From: Pirellulaceae bacterium
GTDB taxonomy: Bacteria; Planctomycetota; Planctomycetia; Pirellulales; Pirellulaceae
Direction: 5' to 3'
Assembly (NCBI GenBank): GCA_020852965.1
Contig: JADYZV010000099.1
Span: forward strand, 1 to 64,000
DNA: 64,000 nt
Shown here: positions 8,796 to 17,659 of the stretch, piece by piece
Layout: every line of letters starts with the position of its first letter
Position numbering within the stretch: the stretch's first letter is position 1
Notes under the pieces: model-generated
What the model was told of the DNA's origin: nothing
The model's input: the letters and a program-made list of their open reading frames with translations, nothing else
The model's database searches: none
Translations under genes and position numbers: made by a program

Positions 8796-10111
8796 TGACA
8801 AAAGGCAGTCTCATGGTCTTCATCAATACCAACCGTCGGCAGTTTTTGCGATCTTCGATCGGCGGGGCAACTGCGATCGGTATCGGATCGCACATCCCAG
8901 CATGCTTTACGCACGCCGCTGAAAACTCGAAACGAGCTCGAGAGAACATCTTGGTCGTGGTGCAGATGTCGGGTGGCAACGACGGACTCAACACGCTGAT
9001 ACCCTTTGCCGATCCCGACTACAAGGCAGCTCGCCCCAAGCTCGGATTCTCGGCTGCCGAAGTGCTCAAGTGTACCGATAGCCTCGGTTTTCACCCATCT
9101 ATGTCGGGACTACATGGGCTGCTCGAAGCTGGAGATTTGGCAGTCGTACAGGGCGTAGGCTACGATAATCCCAATCGATCGCACTTTGAAGCGATGGACA
9201 TCTGGCACACCTGTAGACGCAAGCAAGAGCCGCGTCCCGACGGCTGGCTGGGCCGATACCTGGATACACAAGCCAGCGGAAGCGGCGGCGATGTGCTGGC
9301 CTTGCACTTGGGCCAAGAACAGCAGCCCTTCGCCGTCAATTCGCAATCCGTGCGAGTCCCCACAGTGCGCGAACTGACCGAGTTTCAACTGCGTGGCCAG
9401 CACCGCGAGCAGTTGTGCGAGCTATTGAGTAGCAGTGCGGATGAAAAGCAAGCTGTCGCTCTGCGATCGAGCACATCGGTAAGTATGAAAGAGAGCCCGT
9501 CCGACAACGATCTGCTGGCATTTTTGGAATCGAGCACGACGGCCGCGCTGGCTGCCAGCGAGCGTGTTAGTGAAGCGGTGCAAGGCTATAAATCGGACAT
9601 CACCTACCCGACCAGCGAATTGGGGCAAAAGCTCCGCATCGTCGCGCAGTTGATCGATGCCGGGCTGACGACCAAAATTTACTATGTGCAGCTCGATGGT
9701 TTTGACACACACTCGCAGCAAGCTCAAACGCACTCGATTCTACTTAAGCAATGGAGCGAAGCGGTCTCTGCATTGATTCAAGACCTGAAGTCGCACGACC
9801 ATGATCAACGCGTATGCGTGATGAGCTTCAGTGAGTTCGGCCGCCGTGTGGCGGAGAACGCCAGCGAAGGGACCGATCACGGCGCAGCGGGACCGATGTT
9901 TGTCAGCGGGGGCAAGGTTGCTGCTGGCATCGTCGGCGAGTCACCGAGCCTGACCGATTTGCAGGATGGCGACTTGAAACATCACACCGATTTCAGGCAG
10001 GTGTACGCGACGGTGCTACACGACTGGTTGGGCGTTGATCCGACACCGATACTTGGCGGCCAATACGCTACGCTACCGCTGTTTAAGAATCAAGTGGCCA
10101 GTGCCAGTTGA
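8795..10111 (+). CDS. DUF1501 family protein with twin-arginine signal
   Basis: A 438-residue DUF1501 protein, related to the alkaline phosphatase/sulfatase fold. The N-terminus carries NRRQFLRSSIGGATAIGIGS, a twin-arginine export signal followed by a hydrophobic helix, so export by Tat is expected. Family landmarks are VVVQMSGGNDGLNTLIPF, a Gly-Asp-His region GTDHGAAGPMFVSGG and TDFRQVYATVLHDWLG at the C-terminus. The first ATG overlaps the DUF1800 stop; a second ATG at 8813 is also possible. The tight coupling with DUF1800 suggests a joint function, which is unknown. Two TatA-like genes occur at 34.8-35.2 kb. Confidence 0.9.
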   Translation: MTKGSLMVFINTNRRQFLRSSIGGATAIGIGSHIPACFTHAAENSKRARENILVVVQMSGGNDGLNTLIPFADPDYKAARPKLGFSAAEVLKCTDSLGFHPSMSGLHGLLEAGDLAVVQGVGYDNPNRSHFEAMDIWHTCRRKQEPRPDGWLGRYLDTQASGSGGDVLALHLGQEQQPFAVNSQSVRVPTVRELTEFQLRGQHREQLCELLSSSADEKQAVALRSSTSVSMKESPSDNDLLAFLESSTTAALAASERVSEAVQGYKSDITYPTSELGQKLRIVAQLIDAGLTTKIYYVQLDGFDTHSQQAQTHSILLKQWSEAVSALIQDLKSHDHDQRVCVMSFSEFGRRVAENASEGTDHGAAGPMFVSGGKVAAGIVGESPSLTDLQDGDLKHHTDFRQVYATVLHDWLGVDPTPILGGQYATLPLFKNQVASAS

Positions 10112-10419
10112 TTTCCTGAGGCTATTCGCTGATCGCCAACTACGACCATCGCATGCTCGCGCCGCCGCTGGCGTAGGCTCGTAACGAGTACCGCGAGTTA
10201 CGGCGCGGGCAGCGCATGCGGATCGTTCCGCACTCATGTTCCCCCTCGTTCGCGTCAGGCCCAAGTCGCCAGCGTATTGTGTGGCTCAATATCAACGCAA
10301 GCACACGGGAACGGCGCTACTCATTCGAGCGTGGGAACGCAGCCAATGATCACTTGCTTCGGTCTGCCGTAACTCGCGGTACTCGTTACGAGCCTACGAG
10401 GTAATTGGGGACAATGGTC
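10112..10419. other. Spacer carrying a perfect 33-base inverted repeat
   Basis: No credible gene here. The spacer lies between the end of the DUF1501 gene and the end of the convergent xylonate dehydratase gene and is dominated by the inverted repeat listed separately. It could serve as a two-way terminator or be a small mobile-element relic. Confidence 0.6.
10172..10398. repeat. 33-base perfect inverted repeat, 161-base interior
   Basis: The arm 10172-10204 (starting CGTAGGCTCGTAACGAGTAC) is the exact reverse complement of 10366-10398. Each arm is itself partly palindromic (CTCGTAACGAG). The interior has no reading frame resembling a transposase. The layout is like a miniature inverted-repeat element, but flanking target-site duplications were not evident by eye. 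Confidence 0.85.
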
Positions 10420-12381
10420 CTAAAATGGGGAGCGCTGGAGGGCGGCGAGGATGGCGTCGACGTCGTAGACGCAGCCGCCCCAGGTGCCGCCGCCGTATTG
10501 TTGCAATGCCGCCCACAATCGCGTGTCGTCGGGCAGACGCGGATCGGGGGCGAGACCAGCGTGCATGGGACGCTGACGCAATTCTTCTGTGACTTCTTCA
10601 GCCGACTTGCCTGCTATGATCAGGTTGACGGAACCGTCGAGCGTGTGGCGATCAACGATGACTTCGATCGTATCGCCATCGCAGACTTTACCGATCGGTC
10701 CACCCGCCAACGCCTCGGGCCCGACGTGGCCAATGCAGGCTCCGGTACTGACACCAGAAAATCTCGCGTCGGTGATTAGGGTTACCTGCTTGCCCCACTT
10801 GATGTGCTTCAAGGCGGATGTCAACTGATATGTCTCCTCCATGCCGGTCCCAGCCGGCCCGCAACCGATTAGCAATAGCACATCACCGGCTTGCACTTGT
10901 TTCGCGCTTTGGCCCTTGAGGGCAGCGATGGCTTCTTTCTCCGAGGTGAAGACTTTGGCGGGACCGGTGTGACGAAAAACGCCGTCGTCATCGACTACCG
11001 TGGGGTCGATTGAGGTAGCTTTGATGACGGAGCCTTCGGGGCAGAGATTACCAACGGGAAAGGCGACGGTGCTGGTGAGTCCTTGCTGCTTGGCCCGTGC
11101 GGGTGGAATGATGACTGCATCGGGATCGACTCCATCGCGCTGCACCAGCAGTTCGCGCAGCGCCGCGCGGCGTGAGCTCGTCTGCCATGCATCGAGAATT
11201 TCATCCCACGTCTGGCCGATGACCGTCATGCAATCGCCATGAATGGCTCCCGCTTCGCGCAAGTGCCACATGATCTCAGGCACGCCACCGGCCAAGTAGA
11301 GTTGCACGGTTGGGTGATTGACCGGACCGTTAGGAAGTACGTCGACGAAGCGTGCGATCTTTTGATTGACCGCGCGCCAATCGTCGACGGTGGGACGCTC
11401 GAGTCCAGCGGCGTGGGCGATAGCTGGAATGTGCAGAAGCAGATTGGTCGAACCACCGCAGGCAGCATGCACGGCCAACGCATTGGCCAGCGACTTCTGC
11501 GTCAAGATGTCGGCCAAGGTTTGCTTGCGCTGCGCCAAGCCCATGAGCGCTTCGGCGGAGTAGCGGGCCATGTCGAGCCATACCGACTGACCACTGGGTG
11601 CCAGGGCTGCGTGGGGGACCGTGAGCCCCAACGCCTCGGCGACTACTTGGCTGGTCGCTGCCGTTCCTAAGAATTGACAACCTCCGCCGGGACTTCCGCA
11701 AGCGCGGCAACCAGCGGCGGCCGCATCTTCCAACGAGAGTTCGCCATGCACATAGCGCGCACCGATGGTCTGCACTTTGGCAGTATCCTCGCCGGTCTTC
11801 GAAGGCAGCGTAACTCCACCGGGTACGACGACCCCGGGCAGATCGCTCGCACCCGCCAGGGCTAACATGGCGGCAGGTAGACCTTTGTCGCAAGTCGCTA
11901 CAGCCAAGACACCTTGGCGCGTGGGTAGCGAACGAATCAGGCGGCGCATGACGATGGCCGCGTCGTTGCGATAGGGGAGCGAATCGAACATGCCGGTCGT
12001 CCCTTGCGAGCGGCCATCGCAGGGATCGCTGCAGTAGGCGGCGTAGGGAATGCCACCGGCCGCAGTGATCGTTTCCGCTGCCGCTCGCACTTGCAAGCCA
12101 ACTTCCCAATGGCCCGTATGATAGCCCAGTGCGATGGGTTGGCCATTCTCGTCGCGCATGCCGCCGAGTGTACTCAGGATCAAGAATTGCGGACCGGTCA
12201 TGTACTGCGGATCCCAGCCCATGCCCGCATTCTGCGTTAGACCGAATAGGTCGCCACTGGGCCAATTGCGCAGCATTTCGTCGGTGAGCGGCAAACTACC
12301 GGCAGGCCCATCGCCTTGCGTAGCGACATCGGAAGCGGCCGAGTGGTCGAGGCCAAACCAGGCGGATAATTTACGAGTCAA
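10420..12381 (-). CDS. yjhG: D-xylonate dehydratase, YjhG/YagF family
   Basis: A 653-residue IlvD/Edd-family dehydratase that closely resembles the YjhG/YagF branch in both length and sequence: [47 protein letters not shown] and [20 protein letters not shown]. These enzymes remove water from D-xylonate to give 2-keto-3-deoxy-xylonate using an iron-sulfur cluster and Mg2+; the cysteines in SDPCDG, TCDKG and GGGCQ are candidate cluster ligands. The start is TTG, giving about 20 residues before the conserved [14 protein letters not shown]. It stands alone; neighbouring genes do not complete a xylose oxidative pathway. Confidence 0.9.
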   Translation of the reverse strand: MTRKLSAWFGLDHSAASDVATQGDGPAGSLPLTDEMLRNWPSGDLFGLTQNAGMGWDPQYMTGPQFLILSTLGGMRDENGQPIALGYHTGHWEVGLQVRAAAETITAAGGIPYAAYCSDPCDGRSQGTTGMFDSLPYRNDAAIVMRRLIRSLPTRQGVLAVATCDKGLPAAMLALAGASDLPGVVVPGGVTLPSKTGEDTAKVQTIGARYVHGELSLEDAAAAGCRACGSPGGGCQFLGTAATSQVVAEALGLTVPHAALAPSGQSVWLDMARYSAEALMGLAQRKQTLADILTQKSLANALAVHAACGGSTNLLLHIPAIAHAAGLERPTVDDWRAVNQKIARFVDVLPNGPVNHPTVQLYLAGGVPEIMWHLREAGAIHGDCMTVIGQTWDEILDAWQTSSRRAALRELLVQRDGVDPDAVIIPPARAKQQGLTSTVAFPVGNLCPEGSVIKATSIDPTVVDDDGVFRHTGPAKVFTSEKEAIAALKGQSAKQVQAGDVLLLIGCGPAGTGMEETYQLTSALKHIKWGKQVTLITDARFSGVSTGACIGHVGPEALAGGPIGKVCDGDTIEVIVDRHTLDGSVNLIIAGKSAEEVTEELRQRPMHAGLAPDPRLPDDTRLWAALQQYGGGTWGGCVYDVDAILAALQRSPF

Positions 12382-12437
12382 GGTAGGTTCTTTTTAAGTT
12401 GATGATTTATTGAAGTTTAGAGCAGCGAGCACGAAGC

Positions 12438-12555
12438 AGCAGGCACAGTCCCTTGTGCCGTCGCATTGTGCGTAGCCCGTTTGCCATAGCCCAGTGTAAC
12501 TAAGGAATACTCTCTCCGGCAGCGACTATGCGCGGTTGAAGGACTGTGCCTGCTA
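12438..12555. repeat. Inverted repeat, 14-base arms
   Basis: AGCAGGCACAGTCC at 12438-12451 is the exact reverse complement of 12542-12555, with a 90-base interior. A sequence resembling the left arm and the bases after it (AGCACGATCCCTTGTTCCGTC) appears at 59448, suggesting a dispersed family. Confidence 0.7.
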
Positions 12556-12561
12556 CTTTAA

Positions 12562-12792
12562 ACCCGGATTACTCATAACCCGCAGCGTCAGCAAGGACAT
12601 TTGAGTCAAAGTCGAAAATTAAAAGCATGAATTACCTTGGCTTTTCGCAGCCCACTTGCAGTTGCGTCATACGACCTTGCTGACGCTGCGGGTTGCGATT
12701 GCATAGCAGACTGTTTTTTGCTCGTATGACGTAAACCTATTCGCTATCATCGTTTACTTCGTTTTCTCGCAGACTCATGAATAATCCGGGTT
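12562..12792. repeat. Nested inverted-repeat element (about 230 bases)
   Basis: Outer arms 12562-12578 and 12776-12792 (AACCCGGATTAxTCAT) match with two differences. Immediately inside, AACCCGCAGCGTCAGCAAGG at 12578-12597 is the exact reverse complement of 12675-12694. No coding capacity. A diverged copy of the left end occurs at 35501-35537, which supports a dispersed element rather than a local operator. Confidence 0.8.
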
Positions 12793-13007
12793 AAGCCGTG
12801 GCGTCGACATTCAGCAGGGGGGCTAGAATCGCCACTGGCGGTTTATTTGGCAGAAATCCACTTTAAAAGGCATGGGGCGAGCTTGAAAGGATGGGCCGAC
12901 GCACAACAATAAGCAATTGAAGTGTTTTCACGCTTCGATCCCACGCGCCCCGATCCGACGTGCTACTGCGGCGGCGGACGCCCACCTCCCAATTCAAAGG
13001 ACACAGA

Positions 13008-13709
13008 ATGCGTTTGATCGCTCTCGTTTGCTTGGCGCTGGCCACAACGGCAACTCAACTGGTCGCTCAGCAAACGACTCAGCTCGCCAATCCACTGAAG
13101 GCTACCCAAGACTCAGCAGCGGGCCAAGTAGGTGATGCGGCTAGCTATGGTTTGGGATACGACATCGGCATGAACATCGCCGGTAATGGCTTGCTGGCGG
13201 AAGATATCGCTCGGGACGACATCATGGCGGGCTTGCTCGATGCGTTGGCTGGCAAAGATCCGGCGATCAGTGCCGAGGTAGTTCAAGAGGCCATGCAGGT
13301 ATTGGCCAAGAAGGTGTCCGATCGCCGCAAGGCCGTAGCGACTAAGTTCTTGGAAGAGAACAAAAAGAAAGAGGGAGTGCAAGTCACCGAGAGCGGATTG
13401 CAGTACCAGGTCATCAAGTCGGGTAGCGGTGCTTCGCCGACGGCCGAGAGCAAAGTCAGCGTTCACTACGAAGGGAAGCTGGTCAGTGGCGACATCTTTG
13501 ATAGTTCCATCCAGCGCGGTGAACCGGCTGCGTTTGGCGTTAGCCAGGTCATTCCGGGATGGACCGAAGCGCTGTTGCGGATGAAAGTGGGCGACAAGTG
13601 GAAATTATTTATCCCACCCAATTTGGCTTATGGTGATCGCGGATTCCCCCCAGTCATCGGCCCCAACGAGGCGTTGATATTCGAAGTCGAATTGCTCGAG
13701 GTGCGATAG
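13008..13709 (+). CDS. FKBP-type peptidyl-prolyl cis-trans isomerase, exported
   Basis: A 233-residue FkpA/Mip-like protein. Residues 1-21 form a signal peptide ([19 protein letters not shown]). An N-terminal FKBP_N helix region ([28 protein letters not shown]) precedes the catalytic FKBP domain, seen as [46 protein letters not shown] and [10 protein letters not shown]. It should accelerate proline isomerisation in exported proteins in the periplasm. ATG 13008 is preferred over the upstream frame because an AAAGGA lies seven bases before it and the signal peptide begins there. Confidence 0.9.
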   Translation: MRLIALVCLALATTATQLVAQQTTQLANPLKATQDSAAGQVGDAASYGLGYDIGMNIAGNGLLAEDIARDDIMAGLLDALAGKDPAISAEVVQEAMQVLAKKVSDRRKAVATKFLEENKKKEGVQVTESGLQYQVIKSGSGASPTAESKVSVHYEGKLVSGDIFDSSIQRGEPAAFGVSQVIPGWTEALLRMKVGDKWKLFIPPNLAYGDRGFPPVIGPNEALIFEVELLEVR

Positions 13710-13738
13710 CCAAATGGTAGTCGTGCGGCGAGTTACTC

Positions 13739-14482
13739 TCAAGCGGTCAGTGGCAGTGGGCTATCAGCCAATTCGCGGTAAGCGTGGCTGATATGCTCTG
13801 CGGAGACAACTCCAGCGGCCAACAGAAATCGCATGCGAGCTCGGCGAATTACCCCTTTCTCCATAAAGTGTCCAAACAGTCGCAGTCGCTGCGTGGTTTG
13901 ATCGTCTTTAGTACAGCGGCGCGCGTTGTACTGATCGCTGGGTTCGATCAGCCACAAGCCGCTGTGAGCACTGTCCGCATTGGCATTGTCGGCTAGAGGG
14001 CCGCACAACAAGGCGGCTGGTCCGCGTGCAACAGCAGCAGAATCCTTCTGAGAAGCCGAATCGGGTTTGGAAAGCTGGTGATGTTCGAAGACCCGCCAGT
14101 GCTGACCACTACGAGCGCTGCAGGCAATTTCCAATTCAGGCTCGGTATCGAGCAGATCGGTTTGCACGCTGAGCCACAATTCGACTGCGGCGACAAAAGG
14201 GGCAGTGGCCGGGAGCAGTTGCCAGTCGAGCTGATAAGCGAACGTATCGGCTGGGCTCTGCCGATAGCGGACGATCAAATCCCCTTCGCGACTGTAGACC
14301 TCTTCGGGAAGGCTAGCGTGGGGCGGATGAGGCATCACCGAGGCGAATTCCCACGCGCATGGACTTGCGCTGTTGGGAACTATCTGCCAGCGCGCAGCCT
14401 GAGCTGGCGAGCTCGGAAAAACCTCGATTTGACTCGCTCCCGCGACTCCCATCGCGGACGCTTCGGACAAGCGCCAATGCAT
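13739..14482 (-). CDS. Hypothetical protein (247 residues)
   Basis: Not recognised. The product is rich in beta-strand-like segments and tryptophans (YQLDWQLLPATAPFVAAVELWLSVQ) and contains HVxxxY-like elements near its C-terminus. No signal peptide or membrane helix is obvious. ATG 14482 is preferred because GGAG lies nine bases upstream; the frame also has an ATG at 14491 and TTG at 14497 immediately next to that GGAG. It converges with the FKBP gene, separated by 29 bases. Codon use resembles its neighbours, so it is likely a real gene. Confidence 0.65.
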   Translation of the reverse strand: MHWRLSEASAMGVAGASQIEVFPSSPAQAARWQIVPNSASPCAWEFASVMPHPPHASLPEEVYSREGDLIVRYRQSPADTFAYQLDWQLLPATAPFVAAVELWLSVQTDLLDTEPELEIACSARSGQHWRVFEHHQLSKPDSASQKDSAAVARGPAALLCGPLADNANADSAHSGLWLIEPSDQYNARRCTKDDQTTQRLRLFGHFMEKGVIRRARMRFLLAAGVVSAEHISHAYRELADSPLPLTA

Positions 14483-14725
14483 AGCGAACATCTCCAACTG
14501 TTAATGGACCGGAATCGGAAAGCCACCAGACTCGTAGAAACCAGGAGGCTTACTCTATATTATGCCATTGTGATCGCATCCCTGGTAGCACGCACACTTA
14601 GCATGCATACTGGTGCATCGTCTCTTCGTAGCTGCGACACTAGACAATAGACCGCCGAGTGCGGAATTTTGAGACAGAGCCATAGTGCAATGTGATTTAA
14701 GATTGGGCGAAAGCCAGGAGCGGTT

Positions 14726-17497
14726 GTGGGTGTAGCTAGGCACAAGCTGATTGCGAGCAAATTTATCACGCGATACTGGCCATTCGTGATCGGAGGCTGG
14801 ATCGCACTAGCCGTAGCCCTGCGCGCGATTGCACCCGCCTGGAGCGATATTGCTGCCGATGGTGATTTGGCCTTCCTTCCCCCGACAGTCCCCAGTGCCG
14901 TAGGACAGCGGGAGTTGGTAAAGGCCTTTCCCAGCATGAGCGCTCGCAGTGCGATGGTCATGGTCATCGCCAATCGCGACACTCCGTTAGGTCTTGGGGA
15001 TTTGGCCATGGCCATGGATGTCGCGCGCAGATTGCACTGGGTCGCGGCTTGCAACATTTTGGCGGAGCTACCCAAGAACGCATCTGGAAGTACCAGCGGG
15101 GACAAATCGCAAGCGTCGCTCGAACGCAACATTGCGGCCGAAAGTGCGATCGACAACTTGACCGAAGCGATCGAGATCGAAGAGATCTTGGGACGCTATC
15201 TCCAAAGCACTATTGCTGAAGTAGAATTCTTGCGTTTGCCGGACGCCTATCAACTGCGTGGCCAGTTGCTCGAGCGCTTTGGAGACGCCGGCCAGCAACC
15301 GCAGGCGGCGTTGGATTTGGACACGGCCGCAATCATGCGCGAGCAACAAACACCCATCCTCGCCACCGAACTGCCGGACTGGGGGAAGAACATTCAAGAT
15401 GTTTGGTCTTGGCGACATCCCGTCGTGGGACATAAACTCGGCAGCAACGACCCGCATGCGCGGCTGGTCCACGTACAGCTCGGCAGCGATTTCACCGCCA
15501 CCGATAACATCCACACGTTGGTTGGGTTGGAGCAGTTAGTGCGTGAACTGCGAAATGAATATGCCCAGTTGATCGATCCCCAAGTGCGCACCGAGTGGAG
15601 CGGGTCGGCGGCGGTCGGGGCGGATATGCTGCGCGCCGCTGCCAGTGGTGTGCGAATGACGGAAGTGGTGACCATTCTGCTCGTGCTACTTATTTTGGCC
15701 GTTGTTTACCGTGCACCGATTTTGATCGCAATTCCGCTGACAAGCATTGGATTGAGTCTCGTGGTTGCGACTAGTTTAATTGCCCTGCTAGCGCGCGAGC
15801 CGTCGACCAATACAGGGTATGGGCTATCCGTCTTCACTACGACTCGCATCTTTGTCGTGGTGTTGCTGTTCGGTGCGGGAACTGACTTTTGCCTGTTCTT
15901 TTTGGCTCGTAGTCGTGAACTGCTCCAGATGCGGCCCGGCGGATCGCGTCGACATTGGCAACGCATCGTCGCCAGTAGCTGGCGGAGTGTGCATGATGCG
16001 TTGGTGGCTAGCGCGTTGACGACGGTGGTCGGGTTGGCACTGATGTGGTTTTCTCAGTTCCAGAAGTTCCAATACAGCGGTCCCATCATTGCAATCAGTT
16101 TGCTGGTCACCCTATGTGTATGCTTGACATTTACTCCGGCGCTGCTGTGCGGTATTGGTCCACTGGCGTTCTGGCCTTTCCATATGAGATCGAACGGCAA
16201 GGTGGGCAAGGCAGCTAGAGCGACTCAAGCGGTACCGCGCACGACGCGTTCGGTGCGATATTGGGCGCGGTTGTCTGGCTGGGTTGTCGATCGCCCGGCG
16301 TTTGCCTTGGGGGTAACACTGTTGGTGCTGACGCTGCCGGCTGCCTACGGACTAATGAAGTTAGGGCATGTGACCTACGATTTGACCGACGAGCTCTCGC
16401 CTTCGGCCGCTAGCCGACGGGGTGCGCGGTTGATTGCGCAGCACTTTCCGACCCAGGACGGTAGTCCGCTGATGATACTGATGGTACGCAATGAACCTTT
16501 TGCGACGGAAGAGCAACTTCGAGAAGCTTGTGACGAACTATCTGCGGCCCTGTACGTCGAGGGGGTCGATTCGGTACGCAGCTTGACCGACCCGCTCGGA
16601 GACTATCCACCTGGCAAGCGTATGGGCCTGTTCGACAAAGACGCTTGGCGTCGGCGATTGCTCAATCGCATCGCGCGCGAGCGTTACGTGAGCACGGTGG
16701 ACGGTCTGCAAGAGCGTGTCGCGAGATTTGACGTGGTTTTGGCTGACAACCCATTTTCGCTCGACGCCAGCGCGACGTTGCGACGCATTGAACGAGTGCT
16801 CGAACCCCAGTTAGAGAACCCTCATTCTGCTTGGTACGGCGCTCATCTGACAACTACCGGGACCACGGTGGGCATCACCGATCTGCGATTGATCACGCAA
16901 GCCGATCAGCGGCGAATTCAAGTCTTGGTCACCATCGGCGTGTGGTTGGTGCTCGTGGTCCTGCTCCGCCAGTGGGTGCTGGCGAGCTATTTGATATTTA
17001 CGGTGTTGCTCAGCTATTTTGCCACACTGGGACTAACCTACGCTACCTTCGCCTACTTACACGCGCCCGACTATAGCGGATTGGATTGGAAAGTTCCGCT
17101 GTTCTTGTTCGTGATTCTGGTCGCGGTGGGGCAGGACTACAACGTCTATTTAGTGACACGAATATTTGAAGAGCAACGTGGGCTGGGCAAGACTGGCGGG
17201 ATGCGACGGGCTGCCGTTGGACGCGCATTGCAAATGACGGGGGGAATTATCACCAGTTGCGGGTTTGTCATGGCCGGGACTTTTATCGCCATGACAAGTC
17301 CAGCCATACTGCTGTGGTTGAGCCAGGTTTTGCCTCAGGGCTGGGTCGACCCCAACACGCCGGTGTTGCGTGGCATGACCGAGCTCGGCTTTGCGCTGGC
17401 GCTCGGCGTTTTGCTCGATACGCTGATCGTTCGCACGATCCTTGTTCCAGCTTTTATGGTCTTATGGCAGGCACCGAATAAGAGAACCGAGCTTTAG
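14726..17497 (+). CDS. MMPL/RND family transporter
   Basis: A 923-residue inner-membrane exporter of the MMPL (RND superfamily) type. It has the expected two-fold plan: a first helix near residues 15-35, a large periplasmic loop, a block of helices (VVTILLVLLILAVVY, then IFVVVLLFGAGTDFCLFFLARSRE), a second helix near residue 530 (FALGVTLLVLTLPAAYG), a second loop, and a final helix block with FVILVAVGQDYNVYLVTR. The GxGTDF/GQDYNV motifs are the conserved Asp/Tyr elements linked to proton coupling. GTG start with AGGAG seven bases upstream. Such proteins export lipids or hopanoids; the substrate here is unknown. Confidence 0.88.
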   Translation: MGVARHKLIASKFITRYWPFVIGGWIALAVALRAIAPAWSDIAADGDLAFLPPTVPSAVGQRELVKAFPSMSARSAMVMVIANRDTPLGLGDLAMAMDVARRLHWVAACNILAELPKNASGSTSGDKSQASLERNIAAESAIDNLTEAIEIEEILGRYLQSTIAEVEFLRLPDAYQLRGQLLERFGDAGQQPQAALDLDTAAIMREQQTPILATELPDWGKNIQDVWSWRHPVVGHKLGSNDPHARLVHVQLGSDFTATDNIHTLVGLEQLVRELRNEYAQLIDPQVRTEWSGSAAVGADMLRAAASGVRMTEVVTILLVLLILAVVYRAPILIAIPLTSIGLSLVVATSLIALLAREPSTNTGYGLSVFTTTRIFVVVLLFGAGTDFCLFFLARSRELLQMRPGGSRRHWQRIVASSWRSVHDALVASALTTVVGLALMWFSQFQKFQYSGPIIAISLLVTLCVCLTFTPALLCGIGPLAFWPFHMRSNGKVGKAARATQAVPRTTRSVRYWARLSGWVVDRPAFALGVTLLVLTLPAAYGLMKLGHVTYDLTDELSPSAASRRGARLIAQHFPTQDGSPLMILMVRNEPFATEEQLREACDELSAALYVEGVDSVRSLTDPLGDYPPGKRMGLFDKDAWRRRLLNRIARERYVSTVDGLQERVARFDVVLADNPFSLDASATLRRIERVLEPQLENPHSAWYGAHLTTTGTTVGITDLRLITQADQRRIQVLVTIGVWLVLVVLLRQWVLASYLIFTVLLSYFATLGLTYATFAYLHAPDYSGLDWKVPLFLFVILVAVGQDYNVYLVTRIFEEQRGLGKTGGMRRAAVGRALQMTGGIITSCGFVMAGTFIAMTSPAILLWLSQVLPQGWVDPNTPVLRGMTELGFALALGVLLDTLIVRTILVPAFMVLWQAPNKRTEL

Positions 17498-17498
17498 A

Positions 17499-17567
17499 GG
17501 TAGTGGACGAGGTTACCAGTCCCTGAATCGCGATGAACCCAAGGGACTCGTAACCTCGTCCACTACC
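17499..17567. repeat. Dispersed palindromic repeat, family A
   Basis: Arms 17499-17523 and 17543-17567 (25 bases each, one mismatch, core GTGGACGAGGTTACxAGTCC) enclose a 19-base loop. It begins two bases after the MMPL transporter stop codon, which suits a terminator-like role. Confidence 0.88.
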
Positions 17568-17659
17568 TTAGAATGTAGTCGTGCAGGCGCAGTAGAATCG
17601 GTTATCATAGTGACGAAGCATCGCCTGCTGATCTTCCTCTTTTTTCGGTGTCCGTGGTC

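Larger units (their letters stand above)
12382..13007. other. Spacer with two adjacent large inverted repeats
   Basis: A 626-base gene-free stretch between the divergently oriented xylonate dehydratase and FKBP genes. It contains a 14-base-arm inverted repeat (12438-12555) directly followed by a nested inverted repeat (12562-12792), both listed separately. Promoters for both genes must lie outside or within these elements. An AAAGGA at 12996-13001 serves as ribosome-binding site for the FKBP gene. Confidence 0.65.

Noticed and set aside
10172-10398. Insertion sequence with transposase
   Set aside because: The 161-base interior is far too short and has no transposase-like frame.
11330-12265. 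311-codon minus-strand frame in another phase
   Set aside because: Overlaps the YjhG-type dehydratase in a different phase; Arg/Ser/His-rich and without domain features.
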